NCBI RefSeq assembly: GCF_003050925.1
Contig: NZ_QAOV01000011.1
Location: forward strand, 147,381 to 211,380
Direction: 5' to 3'
DNA: 64,000 bases
From: Pseudomonas sp. GV085
Lineage (GTDB): Bacteria; Pseudomonadota; Gammaproteobacteria; Pseudomonadales; Pseudomonadaceae
The notes below the pieces were generated by a model that saw only the letters and a program-made list of their open reading frames with translations, was not told the origin of the DNA and made no database searches. Shown here in pieces: positions 17,246 through 25,737 of the stretch. The translations under genes and the position numbers were made by a program. How positions within the stretch are numbered: position 1 is the first letter of the stretch; each line of letters opens with the position of its first letter.

Positions 17246-17256
17246 GTCTTTTGATC

Positions 17257-17283
17257 TAAAGTTTCCCGGTGCGCGGACGATAC
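17257..17283 (+). promoter_or_regulatory. FliA (sigma-28) promoter of fliS-fliT
   Basis: TAAAGTTT (17257-17264), 11 bases, then GACGATAC (17276-17283). The -35 is a perfect match to the sigma-28 consensus, and the -10 carries the same GACGAT variant as the fliC promoter. It lies 37 bases before fliS. Confidence 0.8.
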
Positions 17284-17320
17284 ACTGGCTATACGAGTCA
17301 TTGTGGTAATGAGGTAGAAC

Positions 17321-17716
17321 ATGAATCCAATGTTAGCCCTTCGGCAGTATCAGAAAGTGGGGGCGCACGCCCAGACGTCCGAAGCAAGTCCGCATCGTTT
17401 GGTACAGATGCTCATGGAAGGTGGCCTGGACCGGATCGCTCAGGCCAAAGGCGCGCTGGAGCGCAAGGACATTCCTGGCAAGTGTGTATCGATCAGCAAG
17501 GCGATCGGCATCATTGGTGGCTTGCGTGAAGGCCTGGATCTTGAAAATTGCGCCGAAGCCGTGGGCGAACTCGACAGTCTTTACATCTACATGATGAAGC
17601 GTCTGGCCGAGGCGAACATCAGCAACGATCCGAAGATTCTCGATGAGGTCGCGGGGTTGCTGCGCACGGTGAAAGAAGGCTGGGACGGCATTGCTGAGCC
17701 AGGTCCGCAGTTCTAG
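17321..17716 (+). CDS. fliS: FliS flagellin export chaperone
   Basis: A 131-residue FliS, which binds the C-terminal helix of flagellin in the cytoplasm and prevents early polymerisation. The family signature is clear: LRQYQKVGAHAQTSEASPHRLVQMLMEGGLDRIAQAKGAL (in two parts) and SISKAIGIIGGLREGLDLE. It begins at ATG 17321 after a GAGG site and follows a terminator and a FliA-type promoter. fliT starts ten bases after its stop. Confidence 0.95.
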   Translation: MNPMLALRQYQKVGAHAQTSEASPHRLVQMLMEGGLDRIAQAKGALERKDIPGKCVSISKAIGIIGGLREGLDLENCAEAVGELDSLYIYMMKRLAEANISNDPKILDEVAGLLRTVKEGWDGIAEPGPQF

Positions 17717-17726
17717 GGAGATCGCC

Positions 17727-18023
17727 ATGAGTCTTGTATTGCAGCGAATAGAACAAACTCGAGAAGCGCTGGTCGGTGCTCTGGCCGAGCGCAACTGGGA
17801 GGCTATCGGTCAATTGGACCTGGATTGCCGTTCCTGCATGGAAGACGTCTTGAGCGAGGCTTCGCTGGACGAAGAAGTTCTGCGTGGCAATCTTGAGGAG
17901 TTGCTGTATGTCTACAAGCAGCTACTTGAGGTAGCGATGGGGGAGAGGCAGGCGATAGTCGATGAAATGTCTCAGATCCAGCAAGCGCGGAACGCAGCAA
18001 AGGTTTACCATCTGTTTGGATAA
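17727..18023 (+). CDS. fliT: FliT/FleP-like flagellar chaperone
   Basis: A 98-residue helical protein with a start (MSLVLQRIEQTREAL) and C-terminal helix (QQARNAAKVYHLF) like the FliT-type proteins found between fliS and fleQ in Pseudomonas. ATG 17727 has a GGGAG site. An upstream in-frame TTG at 17691 would overlap fliS and is not needed. FliT proteins are chaperones of the cap protein FliD; in P. aeruginosa the gene at this position has been called fleP or fliSS. The role here is inferred from position and size. Confidence 0.83.
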   Translation: MSLVLQRIEQTREALVGALAERNWEAIGQLDLDCRSCMEDVLSEASLDEEVLRGNLEELLYVYKQLLEVAMGERQAIVDEMSQIQQARNAAKVYHLFG

Positions 18024-18060
18024 TTAACCCCAAGTTAATCCAGATATGTGCGCCATAAAT

Positions 18061-18089
18061 TTGACTGTGCACGGTTTTTTGACTTAACT
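18061..18089 (+). promoter_or_regulatory. Possible sigma-70 promoter of fleQ
   Basis: TTGACT (18061-18066), 17 bases, then TTAACT (18084-18089), about 107 bases before fleQ. The -35 is good and the -10 weak. fleQ of P. aeruginosa is known to be transcribed by the housekeeping sigma factor, which fits, but the site is only a candidate. Confidence 0.4.
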
Positions 18090-18195
18090 AGTGGCTGGTT
18101 CCAGATTTCAGTCGTCTTCAGGCATAACGTGTCTGCAAGCGTCTAGCTTGCCCCAGCATTTTGGGCATTGAGTTGACTAGGGAAGTTGCTATTGC

Positions 18196-19671
18196 ATGTG
18201 GCGTGAAACCAAAATTCTGCTGATTGATGACGATAGCGTCCGCCGCCGCGACCTGGCGGTGATTTTAAATTTTCTCGGTGAAGAAAATTTACCCTGCGGT
18301 AGCCATGACTGGCAGCAGGCTGTCGGCTCTTTGTCATCAAGTCGTGAAGTAATCTGTGTCCTCATCGGGACGGTCAATGCTCCTGGTGCACTTCTGGGCT
18401 TGTTAAAGACACTCTCGACCTGGGATGAGTTCCTTCCGGTTTTGTTAATGGGCGATAATTCTTCCATTGACCTGCCGGAAGACCAGCGTCGTCGAGTGCT
18501 TTCAACCCTGGAAATGCCGCCCAGCTACAGCAAATTGCTCGATTCGCTGCACCGTGCCCAGGTCTATCGCGAGATGTACGACCAGGCCCGCGAGCGCGGT
18601 CGTCATCGCGAGCCCAATCTTTTCCGCAGTCTTGTCGGCACCAGCCGGGCGATTCAACACGTCCGCCAGATGATGCAGCAAGTCGCCGATACCGATGCCA
18701 GCGTGCTGATCCTCGGTGAGTCCGGAACGGGCAAGGAAGTGGTTGCGCGCAACCTGCATTACCATTCCAAGCGCCGCGAAGCGCCGTTCGTGCCGGTCAA
18801 CTGCGGGGCGATCCCGGCCGAGTTGCTGGAAAGCGAACTGTTCGGTCATGAGAAGGGTGCCTTCACCGGGGCGATCACCAGCCGCGCCGGTCGATTCGAG
18901 CTGGCCAACGGCGGCACCCTGTTCCTCGATGAAATCGGCGACATGCCGCTGCCGATGCAGGTCAAGCTGCTGCGCGTGTTGCAGGAGCGTACCTTCGAGC
19001 GCGTGGGCAGCAACAAGACCCAGAGCGTCGACGTGCGCATCATTGCGGCGACCCACAAGAATCTCGAAAGCATGATCGAGATCGGCACCTTCCGCGAAGA
19101 CTTGTACTACCGCTTGAATGTGTTCCCGATCGAGATGGCGCCGCTGCGTGAGCGCGTCGAAGACATTCCGCTGCTGATGAACGAGCTGATCTCGCGCATG
19201 GAGCACGAGAAGCGCGGGTCGATCCGGTTCAACTCGGCGGCGATCATGTCGCTGTGCCGGCATGCCTGGCCGGGCAACGTCCGCGAACTGGCCAACCTGG
19301 TGGAGCGCATGGCGATCATGCATCCCTACGGTGTGATTGGCGTGGTCGAGTTGCCGAAGAAATTCCGCTACGTCGATGATGAAGACGAGCAGATGGTCGA
19401 CAGCCTGCGCAGTGATCTGGAAGAGCGTGTGGCCATCAACGGTCATACACCGGACTTCACGACCAACGCCATGTTGCCTCCGGAGGGCCTGGACCTTAAG
19501 GACTACCTCGGTGGTCTGGAGCAAGGCTTGATTCAGCAGGCGCTGGATGATGCCAACGGCATTGTGGCGCGCGCGGCCGAGCGGTTGCGTATCCGTCGCA
19601 CCACGCTGGTGGAAAAGATGCGCAAGTACGGCATGAGCCGTCGTGATGGAGACGAACAGGCGGATGATTGA
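18196..19671 (+). CDS. fleQ: FleQ master flagellar regulator (sigma-54 activator)
   Basis: A 491-residue enhancer-binding protein. An N-terminal receiver-like domain (MWRETKILLIDDDSVRRRDL) has no obvious phosphoacceptor Asp (CVLIGTVNAPG stands where it should be), as known for FleQ. The AAA+ domain has Walker A GESGTGKE at 174-181, the sigma-54 contact loop GAFTGA at about 221-226 and Walker B FLDEIGDM. A Fis-type helix-turn-helix ends the protein (GIVARAAERLRIRRTTLVEKMRKYG). FleQ activates class II flagellar promoters and, by binding c-di-GMP, controls biofilm genes. It heads the hierarchy for the RpoN sites found before fleS, fliE, fliL and flhA. Confidence 0.97.
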   Translation: MWRETKILLIDDDSVRRRDLAVILNFLGEENLPCGSHDWQQAVGSLSSSREVICVLIGTVNAPGALLGLLKTLSTWDEFLPVLLMGDNSSIDLPEDQRRRVLSTLEMPPSYSKLLDSLHRAQVYREMYDQARERGRHREPNLFRSLVGTSRAIQHVRQMMQQVADTDASVLILGESGTGKEVVARNLHYHSKRREAPFVPVNCGAIPAELLESELFGHEKGAFTGAITSRAGRFELANGGTLFLDEIGDMPLPMQVKLLRVLQERTFERVGSNKTQSVDVRIIAATHKNLESMIEIGTFREDLYYRLNVFPIEMAPLRERVEDIPLLMNELISRMEHEKRGSIRFNSAAIMSLCRHAWPGNVRELANLVERMAIMHPYGVIGVVELPKKFRYVDDEDEQMVDSLRSDLEERVAINGHTPDFTTNAMLPPEGLDLKDYLGGLEQGLIQQALDDANGIVARAAERLRIRRTTLVEKMRKYGMSRRDGDEQADD

Positions 19672-19712
19672 CGCCTGTTTTTCAAATCATTCATTTATAA
19701 GAAGTTTTTTTT

Positions 19713-19728
19713 AGGCACGGGTATTGCT
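19713..19728 (+). promoter_or_regulatory. RpoN promoter of fleSR
   Basis: AGGCACGGGTATTGCT has the GG at 19714-19715 and GC at 19726-19727 with ten bases between, and both GGCACG and TTGCT are consensus. It lies 54 bases before fleS. In P. aeruginosa fleSR is activated by FleQ with RpoN. Confidence 0.88.
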
Positions 19729-19781
19729 ACGTCCCTCGCAACGTTCCGTTTCACTGACGGTCAGCCAAGCGAGAGAGCACA

Positions 19782-20993
19782 ATGCCCCAAGCCGCCCAGA
19801 TGTCTCCTGTCCTTGATGCTTCGCGGCAACCGTCGTCCGTAGAGCAGGCGAGTCGGCTGGGCCTTGAGCAGGCATTCGCACTGTTCAATCAGATGTCCAC
19901 TCAATTGACTGATTCCTACAGCATGCTTGAAGCCCGGGTAACCGAGCTCAAGGGTGAGCTGGCGGTGGTCAGCGCCCAGCGCATGCAGGAGCTGGCGGAA
20001 AAGGAACGCCTGGCCAACCGCCTGCAAAACCTCCTTGATCTGTTACCCGGCGGTGTCATTGTCATTGACGCCCAGGGCATCGTGCGCGAAGCCAATCCGG
20101 CGGCGTGCGAGTTGCTGGGGCTGCCGCTGGAAGGTGAATTGTGGCGCCACGTCATTGCCCGCTGTTTTGCGCCGCGCGAAGACGATGGCCATGAAGTCTC
20201 CCTCAAGGATGGTCGGCGCCTGTCGATCGCCACGCGCTCGCTGGATGCCGAGCCCGGCCAGTTGGTGCTGCTCAATGACCTGACCGAAACCCGCCATTTG
20301 CAGGATCAACTGGCCCGTCATGAGCGTCTGTCGTCATTGGGGCGCATGGTCGCTTCATTGGCTCATCAGATACGCACGCCGTTGTCCGCTGCGTTGCTGT
20401 ATGCCAGTCATTTGACCGAGCAAGAGCTGCCGGTCGCTACCCGGCAGCGCTTTGCCGGGCGCCTCAAGGAGCGCCTGCACGAGCTGGAGCACCAGGTGCG
20501 CGATATGCTGGTGTTCGCCCGGGGCGAGTTGCCGCTGACCGACCGCGTGACGCCAGGACAATTGATGCAATCATTGCAAGCGGCGGCGCTGACCCACGTA
20601 CAGGATCTGCCGATCCGCTGGCAGTGCGACAGTCACTCGGGGGAGTTGCTGTGCAATCGCGACACCCTGGTCGGCGCGATCCTCAATCTGATCGAAAACG
20701 CCATTCAGGCCGGTGCCGGTCAATTGCGCCTCAAGATTCACCTCTACACCCGTGGCAACAGCCTGCGCCTGTGCGTCAGCGACAGTGGCAGCGGTATCGA
20801 CGCCGCTGTTCTGGCGCGATTGGGCGAGCCCTTTTTTACCACCAGGGCCACCGGCACAGGCCTTGGCCTGACCGTGGTCAAGGCGGTGGCGCGTGCTCAT
20901 CGGGGCGAATTGCAGCTGCGCTCGCGGCTCGGTCGCGGCACCTGCGCGCAGGTGATTCTGCCGTTGTTCAGCAGCGCTCAAGGAGCGGAGTGA
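19782..20993 (+). CDS. fleS: FleS sensor histidine kinase
   Basis: A 403-residue soluble kinase with no membrane segment. The order is an N-terminal coiled region, a PAS domain (about residues 85-175, LLDLLPGGVIVIDAQGIV), a HisKA helix with phospho-histidine H195 in SLAHQIRTPLSAALL, and a HATPase domain with N, G1 (CVSDSGSGID) and G2 (GTGLGLTVVKAV) boxes. With FleR it switches on class III flagellar genes such as the hook genes. Transcribed from the RpoN site just upstream; fleR follows five bases after the stop. Confidence 0.95.
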   Translation: MPQAAQMSPVLDASRQPSSVEQASRLGLEQAFALFNQMSTQLTDSYSMLEARVTELKGELAVVSAQRMQELAEKERLANRLQNLLDLLPGGVIVIDAQGIVREANPAACELLGLPLEGELWRHVIARCFAPREDDGHEVSLKDGRRLSIATRSLDAEPGQLVLLNDLTETRHLQDQLARHERLSSLGRMVASLAHQIRTPLSAALLYASHLTEQELPVATRQRFAGRLKERLHELEHQVRDMLVFARGELPLTDRVTPGQLMQSLQAAALTHVQDLPIRWQCDSHSGELLCNRDTLVGAILNLIENAIQAGAGQLRLKIHLYTRGNSLRLCVSDSGSGIDAAVLARLGEPFFTTRATGTGLGLTVVKAVARAHRGELQLRSRLGRGTCAQVILPLFSSAQGAE

Positions 20994-20998
20994 CGCAG

Positions 20999-22384
20999 AT
21001 GGCTATCAAGGTACTGCTGGTCGAGGACGACCGCGCGTTGCGCGAGGCACTGGCTGATACGCTGCTGCTCGCGGGGCATGATTACAAGGCGGTGGGGTCG
21101 GCAGAGGAGGCGTTGCTTGCCGTCGGCGGCGAGGCCTTCAGCCTGGTGATCAGCGACGTCAATATGCCGGGCATGGATGGCCATCAGTTGCTGGGCATGC
21201 TGCGTGCACGGCAGCCGCAGTTGCCGGTGTTGCTGATGACGGCTCACGGTGCGGTCGAGCGTGCGGTCGATGCGATGCGCCAAGGGGCGGCGGACTATCT
21301 GGTCAAGCCATTCGAGCCCAAGGCGTTGCTCGATCTGGTGGGGCGGCATGCCTTGGGCAGTCTCGGCCTGACCGAGGGCGAAGGGCCGATAGCATTCGAA
21401 CCAGCGAGCGCGCAGTTGCTCGAGTTGGCGGCACGGGTCGCACGCAGCGATTCCACGGTGTTGATCTCGGGTGAGTCGGGCACGGGCAAGGAAGTGCTGG
21501 CGCGTTATATCCATCAGCATTCTCATCGCGCCAATCAGCCGTTCATCGCGATCAACTGCGCAGCGATTCCGGACAACATGCTCGAAGCGACGTTGTTCGG
21601 TCACGAGAAGGGTTCCTTCACCGGCGCCATTGCCGCGCAAGCCGGCAAGTTCGAGCAGGCCGACGGCGGCACCATTTTGCTCGATGAAATTTCCGAAATG
21701 CCCCTGGGGCTCCAGGCCAAATTACTGCGTGTGTTGCAAGAGCGCGAGGTCGAAAGGGTTGGCGCGCGCGAACCGATCACGCTGGATATTCGCGTAGTCG
21801 CCACCACCAATCGCGACCTGGCGGGTGAAGTGGCGGCGGGGCGTTTCCGCGAGGACCTCTATTATCGCCTGTCGGTGTTTCCCCTGGCCTGGCGCCCGTT
21901 GCGCGAGCGCACTGCCGATATCCTGCCGCTGGCCGAGCGTCTGCTGGCCCGGCACGTCAATAAAATGAAGCATTCGCCTGCCAGGTTGTCGCCCGAAGCT
22001 CAAGCGTGCCTGATCGGTTATCCATGGCCGGGTAACGTTCGTGAGCTGGACAACGCGATTCAACGTGCGCTGATTCTGCAGCAGGGCGGCTTGATCCAGC
22101 CGCAGGATTTCTGCCTCGCCGGGCCGGTGGCTTGCGCGCCACTGCCTGGGTTGGCGCAGGCGCCGGTACGCCCCGTGGAGGTCGAGTCCGAGTCGGCCGG
22201 TGCGCTGGGCGATGACCTGCGTCGCCGTGAATTCCAGATGATCATCGATACCTTGCGCGCCGAGCGCGGTCGTCGCAAAGAGGCGGCCGAGCGCCTGGGC
22301 ATCAGCCCGCGGACCCTGCGCTACAAGCTGGCGCAGATGCGCGATGCCGGCATGGATGTGGAAGCGTATCTGTTCGCCACCTGA
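20999..22384 (+). CDS. fleR: FleR response regulator (sigma-54 activator)
   Basis: A 461-residue regulator. ATG 20999 was chosen over the much longer upstream open frame because it begins the receiver domain (MAIKVLLVEDDRALREALAD). Phosphoacceptor D53 lies in LVISDVNMPGMDG. The AAA+ domain has Walker A GESGTGKEV, GSFTGA as the sigma-54 contact loop (Ser in place of Ala) and LLDEISEM, and a C-terminal Fis-type HTH (KEAAERLGISPRTLRYKLAQM). Phosphorylated by FleS, it activates RpoN-dependent hook and basal-body genes. A BIME follows the stop. Confidence 0.96.
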   Translation: MAIKVLLVEDDRALREALADTLLLAGHDYKAVGSAEEALLAVGGEAFSLVISDVNMPGMDGHQLLGMLRARQPQLPVLLMTAHGAVERAVDAMRQGAADYLVKPFEPKALLDLVGRHALGSLGLTEGEGPIAFEPASAQLLELAARVARSDSTVLISGESGTGKEVLARYIHQHSHRANQPFIAINCAAIPDNMLEATLFGHEKGSFTGAIAAQAGKFEQADGGTILLDEISEMPLGLQAKLLRVLQEREVERVGAREPITLDIRVVATTNRDLAGEVAAGRFREDLYYRLSVFPLAWRPLRERTADILPLAERLLARHVNKMKHSPARLSPEAQACLIGYPWPGNVRELDNAIQRALILQQGGLIQPQDFCLAGPVACAPLPGLAQAPVRPVEVESESAGALGDDLRRREFQMIIDTLRAERGRRKEAAERLGISPRTLRYKLAQMRDAGMDVEAYLFAT

Positions 22385-22393
22385 TTTTTACCG

Positions 22394-22495
22394 TGTAGGA
22401 GCGAGCTCTGCTCGCGATGGACTCATGAGCGCCGCGTTTATCCTGCGGCCCCGCGTTATCGTTAACGACCATCGCGAGCAGAGCTCGCTCCTACA
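22394..22495. repeat. BIME: paired inverted REP elements, copy 1
   Basis: Two perfectly complementary 27-base arms (22394-22420 and 22469-22495) with the REP core TGTAGGAGCGAGCTCTGCTC surround a 48-base spacer. The spacer holds GAGCGCCGCGTTTATCC and CGTTAACGACC, which recur in the elements at 32362-32474 and 52559-52672, so this is one of three homologous composite repeats. It lies 19 bases upstream of the fliE RpoN promoter. Confidence 0.9.
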
Positions 22496-22514
22496 AATGA
22501 AGCGCCGGGAAAGC

Positions 22515-22530
22515 TGGCACCCTTGTTGCT
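22515..22530 (+). promoter_or_regulatory. RpoN promoter of the fliE operon
   Basis: TGGCACCCTTGTTGCT, with GG at 22516-22517 and GC at 22528-22529, matches the sigma-54 consensus TGGCAC-N5-TTGCT fully. It lies 60 bases before fliE and should drive fliEFGHIJ under FleQ. Confidence 0.92.
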
Positions 22531-22590
22531 AACACCTCGTTACCCGCCGAGTGAGTGTCAAAAAATTGCGGGTCGTCAAAGAGAGAGACC

Positions 22591-22917
22591 ATGAGCCAAG
22601 GTATTGAATTCAATCGGTTGATGCTCGACATGCGCGCCATGCAAATGGATGCCATGTCTGCGCCGAAATCGACTGCCGTCCCTGAAGTGGCGGGCAGCAG
22701 CTTTTCCGACATGCTCGGCCAGGCCGTCAATAAAGTGAACGACACGCAACAGGCTTCCTCTCAGTTGGCCAGTGCCTTCGAAATCGGCAAAAGCGGCGTC
22801 GACCTCACAGACGTGATGATTTCCTCGCAGAAGGCCAGCGTGTCGTTCCAGGCATTGACCCAGGTGCGCAACAAGCTGGTTCAGGCTTACCAAGACATCA
22901 TGCAGATGCCGGTTTAA
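22591..22917 (+). CDS. fliE: FliE hook-basal body adaptor
   Basis: A 108-residue FliE, which joins the MS ring to the proximal rod and is the first rod protein exported. The C-terminal family signature is clear (VDLTDVMISSQKASVSFQALTQVRNKLVQAYQDIM in two parts). ATG 22591 follows a GAGAGAG site; an in-frame GTG at 22555 lies upstream but lacks one. First gene of fliEFGHIJ, downstream of a consensus RpoN promoter. Confidence 0.96.
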   Translation: MSQGIEFNRLMLDMRAMQMDAMSAPKSTAVPEVAGSSFSDMLGQAVNKVNDTQQASSQLASAFEIGKSGVDLTDVMISSQKASVSFQALTQVRNKLVQAYQDIMQMPV

Positions 22918-22933
22918 AGGACGAGATTGAGTC

Positions 22934-24721
22934 ATGGCAGAAGCAGTCGCCGATAATGTTCCGGCCAAGGCCACTCCAATAGACGGCAAGCCGCCGCTGT
23001 TCGGGTTGTCCTTCCTGGAAAACCTCTCCGAGATGACCATGTTGCGTCAGGTGGGCCTGTTGGTCGGCCTGGCAGCGAGCGTGGCGATTGGTTTTGCCGT
23101 GGTGTTGTGGTCCCAGCAGCCGGACTACCGGCCTCTGTACGGCAGCCTTGCCGGCATGGACGCCAAGCAGGTCATGGATACCCTGGCCGCAGCCGACATT
23201 CCCTACACCGTCGAACCCAATTCCGGTGCCTTGCTGGTCAAGGCCGATGACCTGTCCCGTGCGCGGCTCAAGCTCGCGGGCGCTGGTGTCACTCCCAGCG
23301 ACGGCAACATCGGTTTTGAAATCCTCGACAAGGAACAGGGACTGGGCACCAGCCAGTTCATGGAAGCGACCCGCTATCGTCGCGGCCTCGAAGGCGAACT
23401 GGCCCGGACCATTTCCAGCCTGAACAACGTCAAGGGTGCCCGCGTGCACCTGGCGATCCCGAAAAGTTCGGTGTTCGTGCGCGACGAGCGCAAGCCGAGC
23501 GCTTCGGTTCTGGTTGAACTCTATTCCGGTCGCTCCCTCGAACCTGGCCAGGTCGTGGCCATCATCAACCTGGTGGCGACCAGTGTTCCCGAACTCAGCA
23601 AGTCGCAGATCACCGTGGTCGACCAGAAGGGCAACCTGCTCTCGGATCAGGCGGAAAACTCCGAACTGACCATGGCCGGCAAGCAGTTCGACTACAGCCG
23701 TCGCATGGAAAGCATGCTCACCCAGCGCGTGCACAACATCCTGCAACCAGTGCTGGGCAACGACCGTTACAAAGCTGAAGTCTCGGCCGACGTGGACTTC
23801 AGTGCGGTCGAGTCGACTTCCGAGCAGTTCAACCCGGATCAACCGGCGTTGCGCAGCGAGCAGTCGGTCAACGAACAGCGTACCGCCAGCAACGGCCCGC
23901 AAGGTGTGCCGGGTGCCTTGAGCAACCAGCCGCCGTCGCCAGCCTCCGCGCCGCAGACCACCGGTGGCGCCACTGCGTCGGCCGGCATGGTGCAGCCAGG
24001 CCAGCCGCTGATCGATGCCAACGGCCAGCAGATCATGGACCCGGCCACCGGTCAGCCGATGCTCGCGCCGTACCCGGCGGACAAGCGTCAGCAATCGACC
24101 AGGAACTTCGAGCTCGACCGTTCCATCAGCCATACCAAGCAGCAGCAGGGCCGATTGAATCGCCTGTCGGTGTCGGTGGTGGTCGATGATCAGGTCAAGA
24201 TCAACCCGGCCAGCGGCGAAACCACCCGTGCGCCATGGAGCGCTGATGAATTGGCGCGTTTCACGCGTCTGGTTCAGGACGCGGTCGGCTTCGATGCCAG
24301 CCGTGGTGACAGTGTCAGTGTGATCAACATGCCGTTCTCCGCCGAGCGCGGTGAAGCGATTGCCGAAATTCCGTTCTACTCCCAGCCGTGGTTCTGGGAC
24401 ATCGTCAAGCAAGTGCTGGGTGTGTTGTTCATTCTGGTGCTGGTGTTCGGTGTGCTGCGTCCGGTGCTCAACAACATCACCGGTGGCGGCAAGGGCAAGC
24501 AGCTTGTTGGCTTGGGTAGCGATGTCGAGTTGGGTGGTATGGGCGGTCTGGATGGCGAACTGGCCAACGACCGTGTCAGCCTCGGTGGTCCGACCAGCAT
24601 CCTGCTGCCGAGCCCGAGCGAAGGCTATGACGCTCAGTTGAACGCAATCAAGAGTCTGGTGGCAGAAGATCCGGGTCGTGTGGCCCAGGTCGTGAAAGAG
24701 TGGATTAACGCAGATGAGTGA
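22934..24721 (+). CDS. fliF: FliF MS-ring protein
   Basis: A 595-residue FliF. A first membrane helix lies near residues 35-55 (VGLLVGLAASVAIGFAVVL) and a second near 490-512 (VLGVLFILVLVFGVLRPVL). Between them the periplasmic ring-building motifs include YRPLYGSLAGMDAKQVMDTL, GFEILDKEQGLGTSQFMEA and ARVHLAIPKSSVF. The C-terminal cytoplasmic tail (LVAEDPGRVAQVVKEWINADE) is the FliG-binding segment. Its stop overlaps fliG by eight bases. Confidence 0.98.
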   Translation: MAEAVADNVPAKATPIDGKPPLFGLSFLENLSEMTMLRQVGLLVGLAASVAIGFAVVLWSQQPDYRPLYGSLAGMDAKQVMDTLAAADIPYTVEPNSGALLVKADDLSRARLKLAGAGVTPSDGNIGFEILDKEQGLGTSQFMEATRYRRGLEGELARTISSLNNVKGARVHLAIPKSSVFVRDERKPSASVLVELYSGRSLEPGQVVAIINLVATSVPELSKSQITVVDQKGNLLSDQAENSELTMAGKQFDYSRRMESMLTQRVHNILQPVLGNDRYKAEVSADVDFSAVESTSEQFNPDQPALRSEQSVNEQRTASNGPQGVPGALSNQPPSPASAPQTTGGATASAGMVQPGQPLIDANGQQIMDPATGQPMLAPYPADKRQQSTRNFELDRSISHTKQQQGRLNRLSVSVVVDDQVKINPASGETTRAPWSADELARFTRLVQDAVGFDASRGDSVSVINMPFSAERGEAIAEIPFYSQPWFWDIVKQVLGVLFILVLVFGVLRPVLNNITGGGKGKQLVGLGSDVELGGMGGLDGELANDRVSLGGPTSILLPSPSEGYDAQLNAIKSLVAEDPGRVAQVVKEWINADE

Positions 24722-25733
24722 TAACCGAGCCGTTGCCGCCAAACTGTCCAAGGTCGACAAAGCCGCAATCCTGTTGCTGTCCCTGGGCTCCACCGACGCT
24801 GCCCAGGTGCTGCGCCACATGGGCCCCAAAGAGGTTCAGCGCGTGGGCGTGGCCATGGCCCAGATGGGTAATGTGCACCGCGAGCAGGTCGAGCAGGTGA
24901 TGAGCGAGTTCGTCGATATCGTCGGCGACCAGACCAGCCTGGGCGTCGGCTCCGACGACTATGTGCGCAAGATGCTCACCCAGGCCCTGGGCGAAGACAA
25001 AGCCAACGGCCTGATCGACCGCATCCTGCTCGGTGGCAACACCAGCGGCCTCGACAGCCTGAAGTGGATGGAGCCGCGCGCCGTCGCCGACGTGATCCGT
25101 TACGAGCACCCGCAGATCCAGGCAATCGTGGTGGCGTACCTCGATCCGGACCAGGCGGGCGAAGTGCTCGGCAACTTCGACCACAAGGTGCGGCTGGACA
25201 TCATCCTGCGGGTTTCCTCGCTGAACACCGTGCAACCAGCGGCCCTGAAAGAGCTCAACCAGATTCTCGAGAAGCAGTTCTCCGGCAACTCGAACGCCTC
25301 GCGCACCACCCTGGGTGGCATCAAGCGTGCGGCGGACATCATGAACTTCCTCGACAGCTCCATCGAAGGCCAGCTCATGGACTCGATCCGCGAAGTCGAC
25401 GAAGACCTGTCCGGTCAGATCGAAGACCTCATGTTCGTCTTCAACAACCTGGCCGATGTCGACGACCGCGGGATCCAGGCGCTGCTCCGCGAGGTGTCCT
25501 CGGACGTGCTGGTGCTGGCCCTCAAGGGGTCGGACGAAGGCGTCAAGGAGAAGATCTTCAAGAACATGTCCAAGCGTGCCGCCGAACTGCTGCGCGACGA
25601 CCTGGAAGCCAAGGGCCCGGTGCGCGTCAGCGACGTGGAAACCGCACAGAAGGAAATCCTCACCATCGCCCGTCGTATGGCCGAAGCCGGAGAGATCGTT
25701 CTCGGCGGCAAGGGCGGCGAGGAAATGATCTAA
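24714..25733 (+). CDS. fliG: FliG motor switch protein
   Basis: A 339-residue rotor protein that binds FliF through its N-terminus and meets the stator through its C-terminus. Visible signatures are LSKVDKAAILLLSLGSTDAAQVL, the EHPQ motif in RYEHPQIQAIVV, and the C-terminal charged torque helix region (LMFVFNNLADVDDRGIQALLREV). It overlaps the fliF stop by eight bases, indicating translational coupling, and fliH starts four bases after its stop. Confidence 0.98.
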   Translation: MSDNRAVAAKLSKVDKAAILLLSLGSTDAAQVLRHMGPKEVQRVGVAMAQMGNVHREQVEQVMSEFVDIVGDQTSLGVGSDDYVRKMLTQALGEDKANGLIDRILLGGNTSGLDSLKWMEPRAVADVIRYEHPQIQAIVVAYLDPDQAGEVLGNFDHKVRLDIILRVSSLNTVQPAALKELNQILEKQFSGNSNASRTTLGGIKRAADIMNFLDSSIEGQLMDSIREVDEDLSGQIEDLMFVFNNLADVDDRGIQALLREVSSDVLVLALKGSDEGVKEKIFKNMSKRAAELLRDDLEAKGPVRVSDVETAQKEILTIARRMAEAGEIVLGGKGGEEMI

Positions 25734-25737
25734 CACC

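Noticed and set aside
20624..20998. N-terminal extension of fleR into fleS
   Set aside because: The frame is open by chance; the receiver domain begins exactly at ATG 20999.
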